A stretch of DNA of 5,153 nt. Origin: Chitinophagaceae bacterium (GTDB lineage Bacteria > Bacteroidota > Bacteroidia > Chitinophagales > Chitinophagaceae). The stretch's first letter is position 1, and the number at the start of each line of letters is the position of its first letter. A model generated the notes under the pieces. The model did not search any database and was not told the origin of the DNA. It saw only the letters and a program-made list of their open reading frames with translations. The translations under genes and the position numbers were made by a program. Positions 1-5,153 of this stretch are shown one piece after another. The stretch is from the NCBI GenBank assembly GCA_947472635.1, contig CANJDY010000226.1, forward strand, positions 1-5,153, given 5' to 3'.

Positions 1-2325
1 AAAAACGGATTGTATAGAACCGATGACGGAGGGGCGAAATGGGAATTGGTAAATAGCAATGCTGCTGATGTAACCAACCGCCCGTTTTATTTTCAGGATA
101 TCCGGGTTGACCCGTTGAATGAAAACCGTTTGTATAATATCAATCAAATGATTGGCATGAGTGAGGATGGTGGTAAAACTTTTCAAAATGTAATTCCCTA
201 TTCTGGTATTCATCCCGATCACCATGCATTTTGGATTCATCCCACCAATCCAAATTTTATTATTGATGGCAATGATGGGGGAATTGGCGTGAGCCGCGAT
301 AGAGGCCGCACCTGGAAATTTGATGATCAATTGCCGGTAGGCCAGTTTTATCATATCAATGTTGACAATGAAATACCCTACCATGTGATGGGAGGTATGC
401 AGGACAATGGAAGTTGGCGGGGCCCCGCCTATACCTGGGTAGAGGGCGGTATTAAAAATTATTTTTGGGATAACCTTTGGAGTGGCGACGGATTTGATGT
501 ATCGCCCGATCCACAAGATGCTAATTGGGTGTATGCCATGTCGCAAATGGGAAGTTTGGGTAGGTACAATGTGGCCACTGGAGAGCAAAATAGTCTACAG
601 CCACCAGAAATGGATGTTAAAAAAAGGCTTCGATTTAATTGGAATGCCGCTTTTGCGCAGGCACCAGATGCTGCAGCTACCATTTATTATGGAAGTCAGT
701 TTGTTCATAAAAGCACTAACAAAGGCTTTACCTGGCAGATTATTTCGCCCGATTTGACTACCAATAATGCAGCTCAACAAAAGCAGGATGAAAATGGTGG
801 GCTATCCTTAGATATCACCGGAGCTGAAAATTACAATACCATTCTTTGTATCGAGCCTTCTACCAAAGACAAGGAAGTTATTTGGGTAGGCACCGATGAT
901 GGAAATGTGCAGTTAACAAAAGATGGCGGGAAAACCTGGACCAACTTTCGTGGCAAAATAACGGGAATGCCCTTGGGTGCCTGGGTTCCACAAATAAGGG
1001 CCAGCAGGTACCATGCAGGCGAAGCAATGGTAGTTTGTAATGATTATCGGAGGGGCGATTTTACACCTTATATTTTCCGTACCACCAATTTCGGGCAAAC
1101 ATGGGAAGCAATGTTGGAAAATACTAACGTTAAAGGATATGCGCTTTGTGTACTGCAGGATCCTGCGGAACCCAATTTGATTTTTGCCGGAACTGAAAAG
1201 GGTCTTTGGGTAAGTTTCAACAATGGAACTAGTTTTGAGCAATGGAAAAATGGCTACCCATCTGTTTCCACTTATGACCTTGCCATTCAAGAACGAGAAG
1301 CCGACTTATGTATTGCCACTTTTGGCAGAGCAATGTATGTGATGGATGACATTCGCCCATTACGAAAATTCGCCGCAGATAGTGGTATTTTGCCTACAAA
1401 AAAGCTAGTAGTTTTTTCCGCCCCCACCGCATACGAGGTGCAGTATAAGAATAAATCAGGGTATGATTATAGTACCATGGGCTTGTATGAAGGCAAAAAT
1501 AGGAGCCGCGGAGCAGCCTATTCTTTTTACATCAAAGCGCCCATAAAAAAAGATTCGGCTACTTTGTCTAAATCGGATTCGGTGTGGGTAAAAATCTACA
1601 ACACAAAAAACGATTTGATAAGGACCTTACAAGTTAAGGCAGATACTGGGTTCAACAGAAATTACTGGGGTTTTGAAACAAAGGGTTTCCGTGGTCCAGG
1701 GTCTGACAAACCAGTAGCCAGCACAGTTGAGCCGCGAGGAGATTTGCCTGTTTTTCCAGGCACTTATAAGCTAGTGATTTCGTTGGGAAAGGAAATGGAC
1801 TCAACCATGATAGTGGTAAAAGCAGCTCCAGGCCAGGATTTGTCAAAACAATTGTATGATGCAAAAATGGCTGCCTTAAATAGACTTGAAAAAAGCACTA
1901 GTAAAGTAGTAGAGATCACAGATCGACTTACGGAGGCCGATGAAATGATTACCAAAGTAGAGGCCCAGCTGAAAAATATTGAGGGAGCTGAAGCAGATAG
2001 TTTGCGTAAATCCGGCAAGCTAATGACGGATTCAATAAAAAAAATCCGCAATTTTATTGTAGGGACACCTCATGAGAAGCAGGGTTATGGAGCGCCCTAT
2101 GAAATTACCGTCAATGCCCGATTGAATGCCGCTAGGGGAGAAGTGCTGGGGAAAAACAAGATCCCCGATGCACAGGAATTTGGTTTAATAGAAATGGCAG
2201 AGCAAGTGGTATTAGAAGCCATACAAAAAGCCAATAGGTTTTTTAATGGGAAATGGAAGCTCTATCGGCAGCAGGCAGATGTAACCCCAATGAAAATTTT
2301 CAAAGATTTTAAGGAGCTGGAGTAA
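1..2325 (+). CDS. Asp-box (BNR) beta-propeller, VPS10/sortilin-like glycosyl-hydrolase-type protein, C-terminal part (5' truncated)
   Basis: The reading frame is open from base 1 to the TAA at 2323-2325, giving 774 residues. The TTG at base 10 lies inside a repeat and is not a start; the true start and any signal peptide are outside the window. Six clear Asp-boxes (S/T-x-D/N-x-G-x-T-W/F type) are encoded at 19-42, 160-183, 292-315, 712-735, 916-939 and 1081-1104, and a degenerate one at 1213-1236 (SFNNGTSF). They mark the blades of a beta-propeller, as in sialidases and VPS10/sortilin proteins. The motif FGRAMYVMDDIRPLR (about 1321-1365) closes the propeller. Next come a beta-rich, Ig-like stretch ending PVFPGTYKLVIS (to about 1783) and a helical, probably coiled-coil segment (about 1870-2060). 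The C-terminus is plain, with no recognisable type IX secretion sorting domain. Bacteroidota homologues are roughly 1000 residues, exported, and often annotated as glycosyl hydrolases without proven activity. I see no diagnostic catalytic residues, so substrate and activity are unknown. Family assignment is confident; function is not. Confidence 0.9.
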   Translation, partial: KNGLYRTDDGGAKWELVNSNAADVTNRPFYFQDIRVDPLNENRLYNINQMIGMSEDGGKTFQNVIPYSGIHPDHHAFWIHPTNPNFIIDGNDGGIGVSRDRGRTWKFDDQLPVGQFYHINVDNEIPYHVMGGMQDNGSWRGPAYTWVEGGIKNYFWDNLWSGDGFDVSPDPQDANWVYAMSQMGSLGRYNVATGEQNSLQPPEMDVKKRLRFNWNAAFAQAPDAAATIYYGSQFVHKSTNKGFTWQIISPDLTTNNAAQQKQDENGGLSLDITGAENYNTILCIEPSTKDKEVIWVGTDDGNVQLTKDGGKTWTNFRGKITGMPLGAWVPQIRASRYHAGEAMVVCNDYRRGDFTPYIFRTTNFGQTWEAMLENTNVKGYALCVLQDPAEPNLIFAGTEKGLWVSFNNGTSFEQWKNGYPSVSTYDLAIQEREADLCIATFGRAMYVMDDIRPLRKFAADSGILPTKKLVVFSAPTAYEVQYKNKSGYDYSTMGLYEGKNRSRGAAYSFYIKAPIKKDSATLSKSDSVWVKIYNTKNDLIRTLQVKADTGFNRNYWGFETKGFRGPGSDKPVASTVEPRGDLPVFPGTYKLVISLGKEMDSTMIVVKAAPGQDLSKQLYDAKMAALNRLEKSTSKVVEITDRLTEADEMITKVEAQLKNIEGAEADSLRKSGKLMTDSIKKIRNFIVGTPHEKQGYGAPYEITVNARLNAARGEVLGKNKIPDAQEFGLIEMAEQVVLEAIQKANRFFNGKWKLYRQQADVTPMKIFKDFKELE

Positions 2326-2360
2326 AGAACAATCGGGTTCAACAATCGGTAGTGCTGCGA

Positions 2361-2383
2361 GAAGGTTATTTAGTAATAACTTC
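2361..2383. terminator. Small hairpin between convergent genes, possible bidirectional terminator
   Basis: GGTTATT and AATAACT flank a TAGT loop (2371-2374), and the outer GAAG and CTTC can extend the stem around one bulged G. The hairpin lies in the 73-bp gap between the stop of the Asp-box protein (2325) and the stop of the minus-strand small gene (2399), where a shared terminator would be expected. No T-run follows on either strand, so it is not a classical intrinsic terminator. The stem is AT-rich and could be chance. Confidence 0.3.
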
Positions 2384-2398
2384 TAAAGGGAATGGGTT

Positions 2399-2647
2399 TT
2401 AATTTTTGCAATTCAAAAAAATAAACGGCTTCAATGGCTGCTTGCGGAGGGTATTACGAAGTGCCACTCGGTTATGGATTACTTTATATTTATTAAGGTC
2501 TAGTATTTCATGGGCGATTACCAAGTTGTCCAGCCTTTCGGCAGTATAGAGCATTTGGTGCAAACAATCCACCGTTTGCTCAATGGCTTGCGGACTTAAT
2601 AGTTCCTGGTTGAATAATACCAGTAGATCCCTATTTGCTTTATTCAT
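2399..2647 (-). CDS. Hypothetical small helical protein (82 aa)
   Basis: I do not recognise this protein. It begins MNKANRDLLVLFNQELLSP and reads as a mostly alpha-helical, soluble protein with regularly spaced leucines. It has a Q/E-rich middle (ELLSPQAIEQTVDCLHQML) and a basic tail (RNTLRKQPLKPF). There is no signal peptide or membrane segment. The ATG at 2647-2645 is the only standard start: the frame upstream is open to a TAA at 2704-2702 but has no ATG, GTG or TTG. No Shine-Dalgarno sequence precedes it, which is usual in Bacteroidota. The start lies 32 bases after the stop of the 41-aa lipoprotein gene on the same strand, so the two are probably co-transcribed. Codon use looks normal, and the stretch would otherwise be an unexplained gap between convergent genes. 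An alternative reading is that it is the C-terminal part of a longer lipoprotein separated by a frameshift at the A6 tract at 2698-2703. That it is a real gene is likely but unproven. Confidence 0.55.
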   Translation of the reverse strand: MNKANRDLLVLFNQELLSPQAIEQTVDCLHQMLYTAERLDNLVIAHEILDLNKYKVIHNRVALRNTLRKQPLKPFIFLNCKN

Positions 2648-2679
2648 GTTAATACGTTTAAATAGCTGGGGGTTGAAAT

Positions 2680-2805
2680 TTAATAGCCTACCAATCCTTT
2701 TTTACTGGGACAGCCACATTGGTTTTTTTTGGAGGCAGAACAGGAAGTCAGCAACAAGGAAACAATGAGTACACCGAAAAAGGCAAGGCTACAATAATGT
2801 TTCAT
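2680..2805 (-). CDS. Small lipoprotein (41 aa) with C-terminal CGCP motif
   Basis: The gene runs from ATG at 2805-2803 to TAA at 2682-2680. The first 21 residues form a classic lipoprotein signal: K2 and H3 near the N-terminus, a hydrophobic core (residues 7-19, SLAFFGVLIVSLLL region) and a lipobox L19-T20-S21-C22. Signal peptidase II cleavage would leave a 20-residue mature lipopeptide beginning at C22. It contains a lysine pair, a CxC pair (C30 and C32 in QCGCPSKK) and the end GLVGY. The +2 residue is serine and no acidic run follows the cysteine, so there is no sign of the Bacteroidota surface-export signal. It is most likely anchored in a membrane facing the periplasm. Function is unknown; the cysteines could bind metal or form disulfides, which is speculation. 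It is divergent from the glycosyltransferase gene and precedes the 82-aa gene by 32 bases. An A8 tract (complement of 2723-2730) and an A6 tract (2698-2703) lie within it, and a -1 slip at the second would fuse it to the 82-aa frame. Confidence 0.65.
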   Translation of the reverse strand: MKHYCSLAFFGVLIVSLLLTSCSASKKNQCGCPSKKGLVGY

Positions 2806-2859
2806 AGTGACGATTTATCAAATTAAACTATTTTCACAAATATTTATTGTGTTAGTAGC
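2806..2859. promoter_or_regulatory. Divergent promoter region with inverted repeat CACAA-N7-TTGTG
   Basis: This 54-bp AT-rich gap separates the ATG of the small lipoprotein gene (minus) from the ATG of the glycosyltransferase gene (plus), so it should hold promoters for both. A perfect 5-bp inverted repeat, CACAA at 2835-2839 and TTGTG at 2847-2851, with a 7-base AT spacer lies near the middle and could be an operator. On the minus strand TTAATTTG (2826-2819) and AATATTTG (2844-2837) each match the Bacteroidota -7 consensus TAnnTTTG with one mismatch. Neither has a well-placed TTG -33 element. The function is inferred from position; the individual sites are weak. Confidence 0.35.
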
Positions 2860-3975
2860 ATGAATGATCAGCAAGATAGCCATTTTTTAAAAAAAAATAA
2901 CATTTTAGTGGTTCCCCTCGACTGGGGATTGGGCCATGCTACCCGTTGCATTCCAATAATTCAATCACTATTGGAAAACGGCTGCCGGGTGATTATTGCT
3001 GCAGAAAATGCCACGCAGTGTCTTTTGGAGCATGAATTTCCGCAATGTATTTTTCTTCCATTAAAAGGGTACCGAATCCGTTATAGTCGAAATAAATATT
3101 GGCTGCCGATTAAAATGGCCCTACAAATACCCCGCATACTGCTGCGGAGCTATCAAGAACATCGCTGGTTAAAAAAAGTAGTGCATCAATATTCTATCCA
3201 GGCGGTAATCACCGACAATCGATTTGGTTTATTTCATTCCAGCATTCCATCGGTGTATATCACCCACCAGTTGCTAATCAAAACGGGCCATCGGTTTTCT
3301 GAGAAAATAATGCAAAAAATCCATGGCTGGATAATTCGGCAATATACCCAGTGCTGGGTACCTGATTTTGCAGGTAAGAAAAATTTAGCCGGCGAACTCT
3401 CGCATCCCATCACCTCACCATCCAATGTTCAATACATCGGCTGTTTATCGAGGCTATCGCCAATGGATAATCAAATAAAAAAATATGATCTGTTGTTGCT
3501 CTTGTCGGGCCCCGAACCACAGCGGAGCATTTTTGAACAATTGTTGTTGGCACAATTGAAACACTATAGCGGAAAGGTACTATTGGTCAGGGGCCTGCCT
3601 ATAAGCGAAGGCAAGGAGGAAATCGATGTGCCTGTTGAATCTTCTAGGCTTACCATTCATCACCATCTTGCTGCAGCACAGTTAAATGAAGCCATCCAGC
3701 AAGCGGAGATGGTGATTTGCCGCAGTGGCTACACCACTATTATGGACCTGATCAAAATTAGCCAAAAGGCTATACTGGTTCCTACTCCCGGCCAAACTGA
3801 GCAGGAGTATTTGGCGCGTCATTTAATGGCAGAACAATTTTTTTATGCAGCAACACAGCAAAATTTTGTGTTGGCAGATGCATTGAAATTGGCGGCCGAT
3901 TTTAATGTTGAAATACCTAAGTTTGACATGGACCAATATAAAAAACTGGTCAATCAATTTGTGCAATCACTTTAA
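2860..3975 (+). CDS. MurG-like glycosyltransferase (GT28 C-terminal fold, GT-B)
   Basis: This 371-aa protein is the right size for a two-domain GT-B enzyme that transfers a sugar from a nucleotide-sugar donor; it is probably cytosolic or membrane-associated. The N-terminal Rossmann domain starts NILVVPLDWGLGHATRC (residues 14-30). Its glycine loop GLGHATR (24-30) corresponds to the G-x-G-H loop of MurG-type enzymes. TDNRFG (118-123) and VYITHQL (132-138) are further fold elements. The C-terminal donor domain has LLLLLSGPEPQR (211-222), the equivalent of the MurG glycine-rich loop. It then has CRSGYTTIMDL (287-297) and LVPTPGQTEQEYLA (306-319), which align in style with the UDP-sugar-binding C-R-x-G-x-x-T and P-x-x-x-x-x-Q motifs. 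It resembles the conserved but uncharacterised Bacteroidota and archaeal group annotated as glycosyltransferase family 28 C-terminal, not MurG itself, and no cell-wall genes are nearby. The acceptor is unknown. The ATG at 2860 precedes a polar 13-residue leader, and no Shine-Dalgarno sequence is visible. It is probably the first gene of a unit with the transporter 29 bases downstream. Confidence 0.85.
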   Translation: MNDQQDSHFLKKNNILVVPLDWGLGHATRCIPIIQSLLENGCRVIIAAENATQCLLEHEFPQCIFLPLKGYRIRYSRNKYWLPIKMALQIPRILLRSYQEHRWLKKVVHQYSIQAVITDNRFGLFHSSIPSVYITHQLLIKTGHRFSEKIMQKIHGWIIRQYTQCWVPDFAGKKNLAGELSHPITSPSNVQYIGCLSRLSPMDNQIKKYDLLLLLSGPEPQRSIFEQLLLAQLKHYSGKVLLVRGLPISEGKEEIDVPVESSRLTIHHHLAAAQLNEAIQQAEMVICRSGYTTIMDLIKISQKAILVPTPGQTEQEYLARHLMAEQFFYAATQQNFVLADALKLAADFNVEIPKFDMDQYKKLVNQFVQSL

Positions 3976-3997
3976 AGACGCAACTTTACGGTTCAAT

Positions 3998-4005
3998 TAT
4001 TTTTG
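3998..4005 (+). promoter_or_regulatory. TATTTTTG, match to the Bacteroidota -7 promoter element
   Basis: The octamer matches TAnnTTTG, the -7 consensus of Bacteroidota housekeeping promoters, and lies in the 29-bp gap before the transporter gene. No TTG is found about 20 bases upstream where the -33 element should be. Its last base is the first base of the presumed GTG start codon, so a transcript from it would begin inside the coding region. In AT-rich sequence it may be chance. Confidence 0.25.
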
Positions 4006-4898
4006 TGCAAATAAAAGCGAAAGCGCATCTGGGTTTGCTCAGTGCTAATATCTTCTTTTCTATTAACCTGAGTGCCGTTAAATACTTGACGGGTCATCAT
4101 TTTATGCAACCTTTTGGCATGAACCTGATTAGGGTGGGGGTGTCGGCTATTTTATTTTGGCTATTATTTTTAGCGAAGCCCGTAAAAACAACCATTGCTC
4201 GTGCCGACCTTCCAAGATTTGCCTTGTGCGCGCTGACCGGCATCGCCATCAACCAATTGCTTTTTTTGAAAGGGCTTTCGCTTACCTACTCCATTCATGC
4301 GGTGTTGCTGATGCTGACCACGCCTATTTTAATCACCATTTTTGCGGCATGGCTTTTAAGAGAGCGAATCAATGGGCTTCAGATTATCGGATTGGGACTT
4401 GGTATTGTCGGGGCTGTTTTGTTGATTGCTTTGGGTAAAAACAAGGGTAGCGGCGACAATGTGTTGTTGGGCGATGGCTTGATATTAGTAAATGCGATTT
4501 CCTATACTTTTTATTTTATTTTGGTAAAGCCGCTGATGTTGAAATACAATCCGGTGCAGGTAACGCGCATGATTTTCACCCTTGGTTTTTTTGTGGTGCT
4601 GCCCTTTGGTTGGAATGAATTTACTGCCATTAGCTGGACTAGTTTTGGGTGGGTAGAATATGGTTGTATAGGCTTGATTGTGATAGGAGGCACCTTTCTT
4701 GCGTATCTTTTTAATGTATATGGGATCAAGGTACTGGGTGCATCAGTTACCGGTATGTATATTTATTCGCAGCCGATATTTGCGGCCATTATTGCCATGA
4801 TTTTTTTAAAGGAAAACCTCGAGTTGTACAAGGTGCTGGCGGGGATATTAATTTTTGCGGGGGTATACCTTTGTAATAAAAAGCTCAACCATGAGTAG
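4005..4898 (+). CDS. EamA/DMT-superfamily transporter (10 TM)
   Basis: This 297-aa protein is very hydrophobic and shows the two-fold EamA repeat. The ten predicted membrane helices lie at about residues 8-28, 41-59, 69-89, 96-117, 123-143, 153-175, 186-203, 215-238, 246-267 and 275-292. Family hallmarks end each half: LLRERINGLQIIGLGLGIVG (118-137) and FLKENLELYKVLAGILIFAG (267-286). The length is typical of drug/metabolite transporters of the inner membrane, many of which export amino acids or other metabolites. The substrate cannot be told from sequence. I place the start at GTG 4005. The frame upstream is open to a stop at 3939 but contains no ATG, GTG or TTG, and the next ATG (4104) would remove the first helix. 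The gene follows the glycosyltransferase by 29 bases, and its stop codon lies inside the start of the acetyltransferase gene, so the three are probably one operon. Confidence 0.88.
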   Translation: MQIKAKAHLGLLSANIFFSINLSAVKYLTGHHFMQPFGMNLIRVGVSAILFWLLFLAKPVKTTIARADLPRFALCALTGIAINQLLFLKGLSLTYSIHAVLLMLTTPILITIFAAWLLRERINGLQIIGLGLGIVGAVLLIALGKNKGSGDNVLLGDGLILVNAISYTFYFILVKPLMLKYNPVQVTRMIFTLGFFVVLPFGWNEFTAISWTSFGWVEYGCIGLIVIGGTFLAYLFNVYGIKVLGASVTGMYIYSQPIFAAIIAMIFLKENLELYKVLAGILIFAGVYLCNKKLNHE

Positions 4899-5153
4899 TT
4901 TCATTTTGGCCAGCACGGCAAGCGAGTATGCGGCTGCGGTAAGCATGTTCAGGGCTTATGCCGCTGACATCAACATCAACTTAGATTTCCAGCATTTTGA
5001 GGAAGAATTAGCCGACTTGCCAAAAATGTATAGTCCACCGCAGGGCGGTATTATATTGGTAAAGGAGCAGGAACTGTTAATTGGTTGTGTAGCCATTAGA
5101 AGAATCAATGAGCGGGAGGGCGAGTTGAAAAGAATGTACATTGATCCGGCGCA
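4891..5153 (+). CDS. GNAT-family N-acetyltransferase, N-terminal part (3' truncated)
   Basis: The frame opens at ATG 4891 and stays open to the window edge, giving 87 residues. It begins MSSFILASTASEYAAAVSMF and continues through DFQHFEEELADLPKMYSPPQ and GGIILVKEQELLIGCVAIRR. It ends in ELKRMYIDPA (residues 78-87), the characteristic GNAT beta4 strand just before the acetyl-CoA pyrophosphate loop. That loop (usually R/Q-x-x-G-x-G/A) would lie immediately beyond the window. GNAT enzymes transfer an acetyl group from acetyl-CoA to an amine; the substrate here is unknown. The ATG sits inside the end of the transporter gene: bases 4891-4898 (ATGAGTAG) hold the start of one gene and the stop of the other in different frames. 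This implies co-transcription and probably translational coupling. No Shine-Dalgarno sequence precedes it. Confidence 0.85.
   Translation, partial: MSSFILASTASEYAAAVSMFRAYAADININLDFQHFEEELADLPKMYSPPQGGIILVKEQELLIGCVAIRRINEREGELKRMYIDPA

Noticed and set aside
10..12. TTG at base 10 as the start of the Asp-box protein
   Set aside because: The frame is open to base 1 and this TTG codes a leucine just before an Asp-box, so it is internal to a protein truncated by the window edge.
482..757. 91-codon plus-strand frame within the Asp-box gene
   Set aside because: It is out of frame with clear Asp-box coding and its translation has no recognisable motif.
19..1236. Repeated Asp-box coding segments as possible DNA repeats
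   Set aside because: Only the short protein motif recurs; the nucleotide sequence between and within the motifs is not repeated.
913..1290. 125-codon minus-strand frame inside the Asp-box gene, plus other minus-strand frames at 459-683, 595-780, 1652-1864 and 1764-2051
   Set aside because: They lie opposite a well-supported coding region whose protein motifs run throughout, and their translations show no recognisable motifs.
2583..2768. 61-codon plus-strand frame opposite the two small minus-strand genes
   Set aside because: The minus strand carries a perfect lipoprotein signal here and the plus-strand translation has no coherent features.
3234..3425. Minus-strand frame inside the glycosyltransferase gene
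   Set aside because: It is antisense to a gene with conserved motifs on both sides of it and has no motif of its own.
4157..4438. Plus-strand frame within the transporter gene, and the minus-strand frame at 4511-4729
   Set aside because: The transporter frame encodes regular membrane helices through these stretches; the alternatives are shadow frames.
4956..5141. Minus-strand 61-codon frame at the right end
   Set aside because: It is antisense to the acetyltransferase frame, which has a good start and the ELKRMYIDPA motif.

Overview
The window looks like an ordinary chromosomal segment of a member of the Bacteroidota, most likely near the Chitinophagales. This is inferred from three things: protein styles typical of that phylum (a long Asp-box/sortilin-like secreted protein, a GLGHATR-type MurG-like glycosyltransferase), moderate GC, and start codons without Shine-Dalgarno sequences. 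No mobile element, RNA gene, CRISPR array or clear defence system is visible.

Layout. Bases 1-2325 (+) are the C-terminal 774 residues of a large Asp-box beta-propeller (VPS10/sortilin-like) protein whose start lies outside the window. A 73-bp convergent gap with a small hairpin follows. Two short minus-strand genes come next: a hypothetical 82-aa helical protein (2399-2647) and, upstream of it, a 41-aa lipoprotein (2680-2805) with a clear lipobox and a CxC motif near its C-terminus. A 54-bp divergent intergenic region with a small inverted repeat (2835-2851) separates this pair from three plus-strand genes that look like one transcription unit. These are a MurG-like glycosyltransferase (2860-3975), a ten-helix EamA/DMT-family transporter (4005-4898, GTG start) and a GNAT acetyltransferase (from 4891, running off the window end). 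The last two overlap by 8 bases.

How the genes relate. The three plus-strand genes are probably co-transcribed, but they share no obvious pathway: a sugar transferase, a small-molecule exporter or permease, and an acetyltransferase. The two small minus-strand genes are spaced like an operon. They sit in frames such that one -1 slip at an A6 tract would join them into a single 135-aa lipoprotein. That relationship and the tiny lipoprotein itself are the least ordinary things here. I see no convincing evidence of a previously undescribed multi-gene system.
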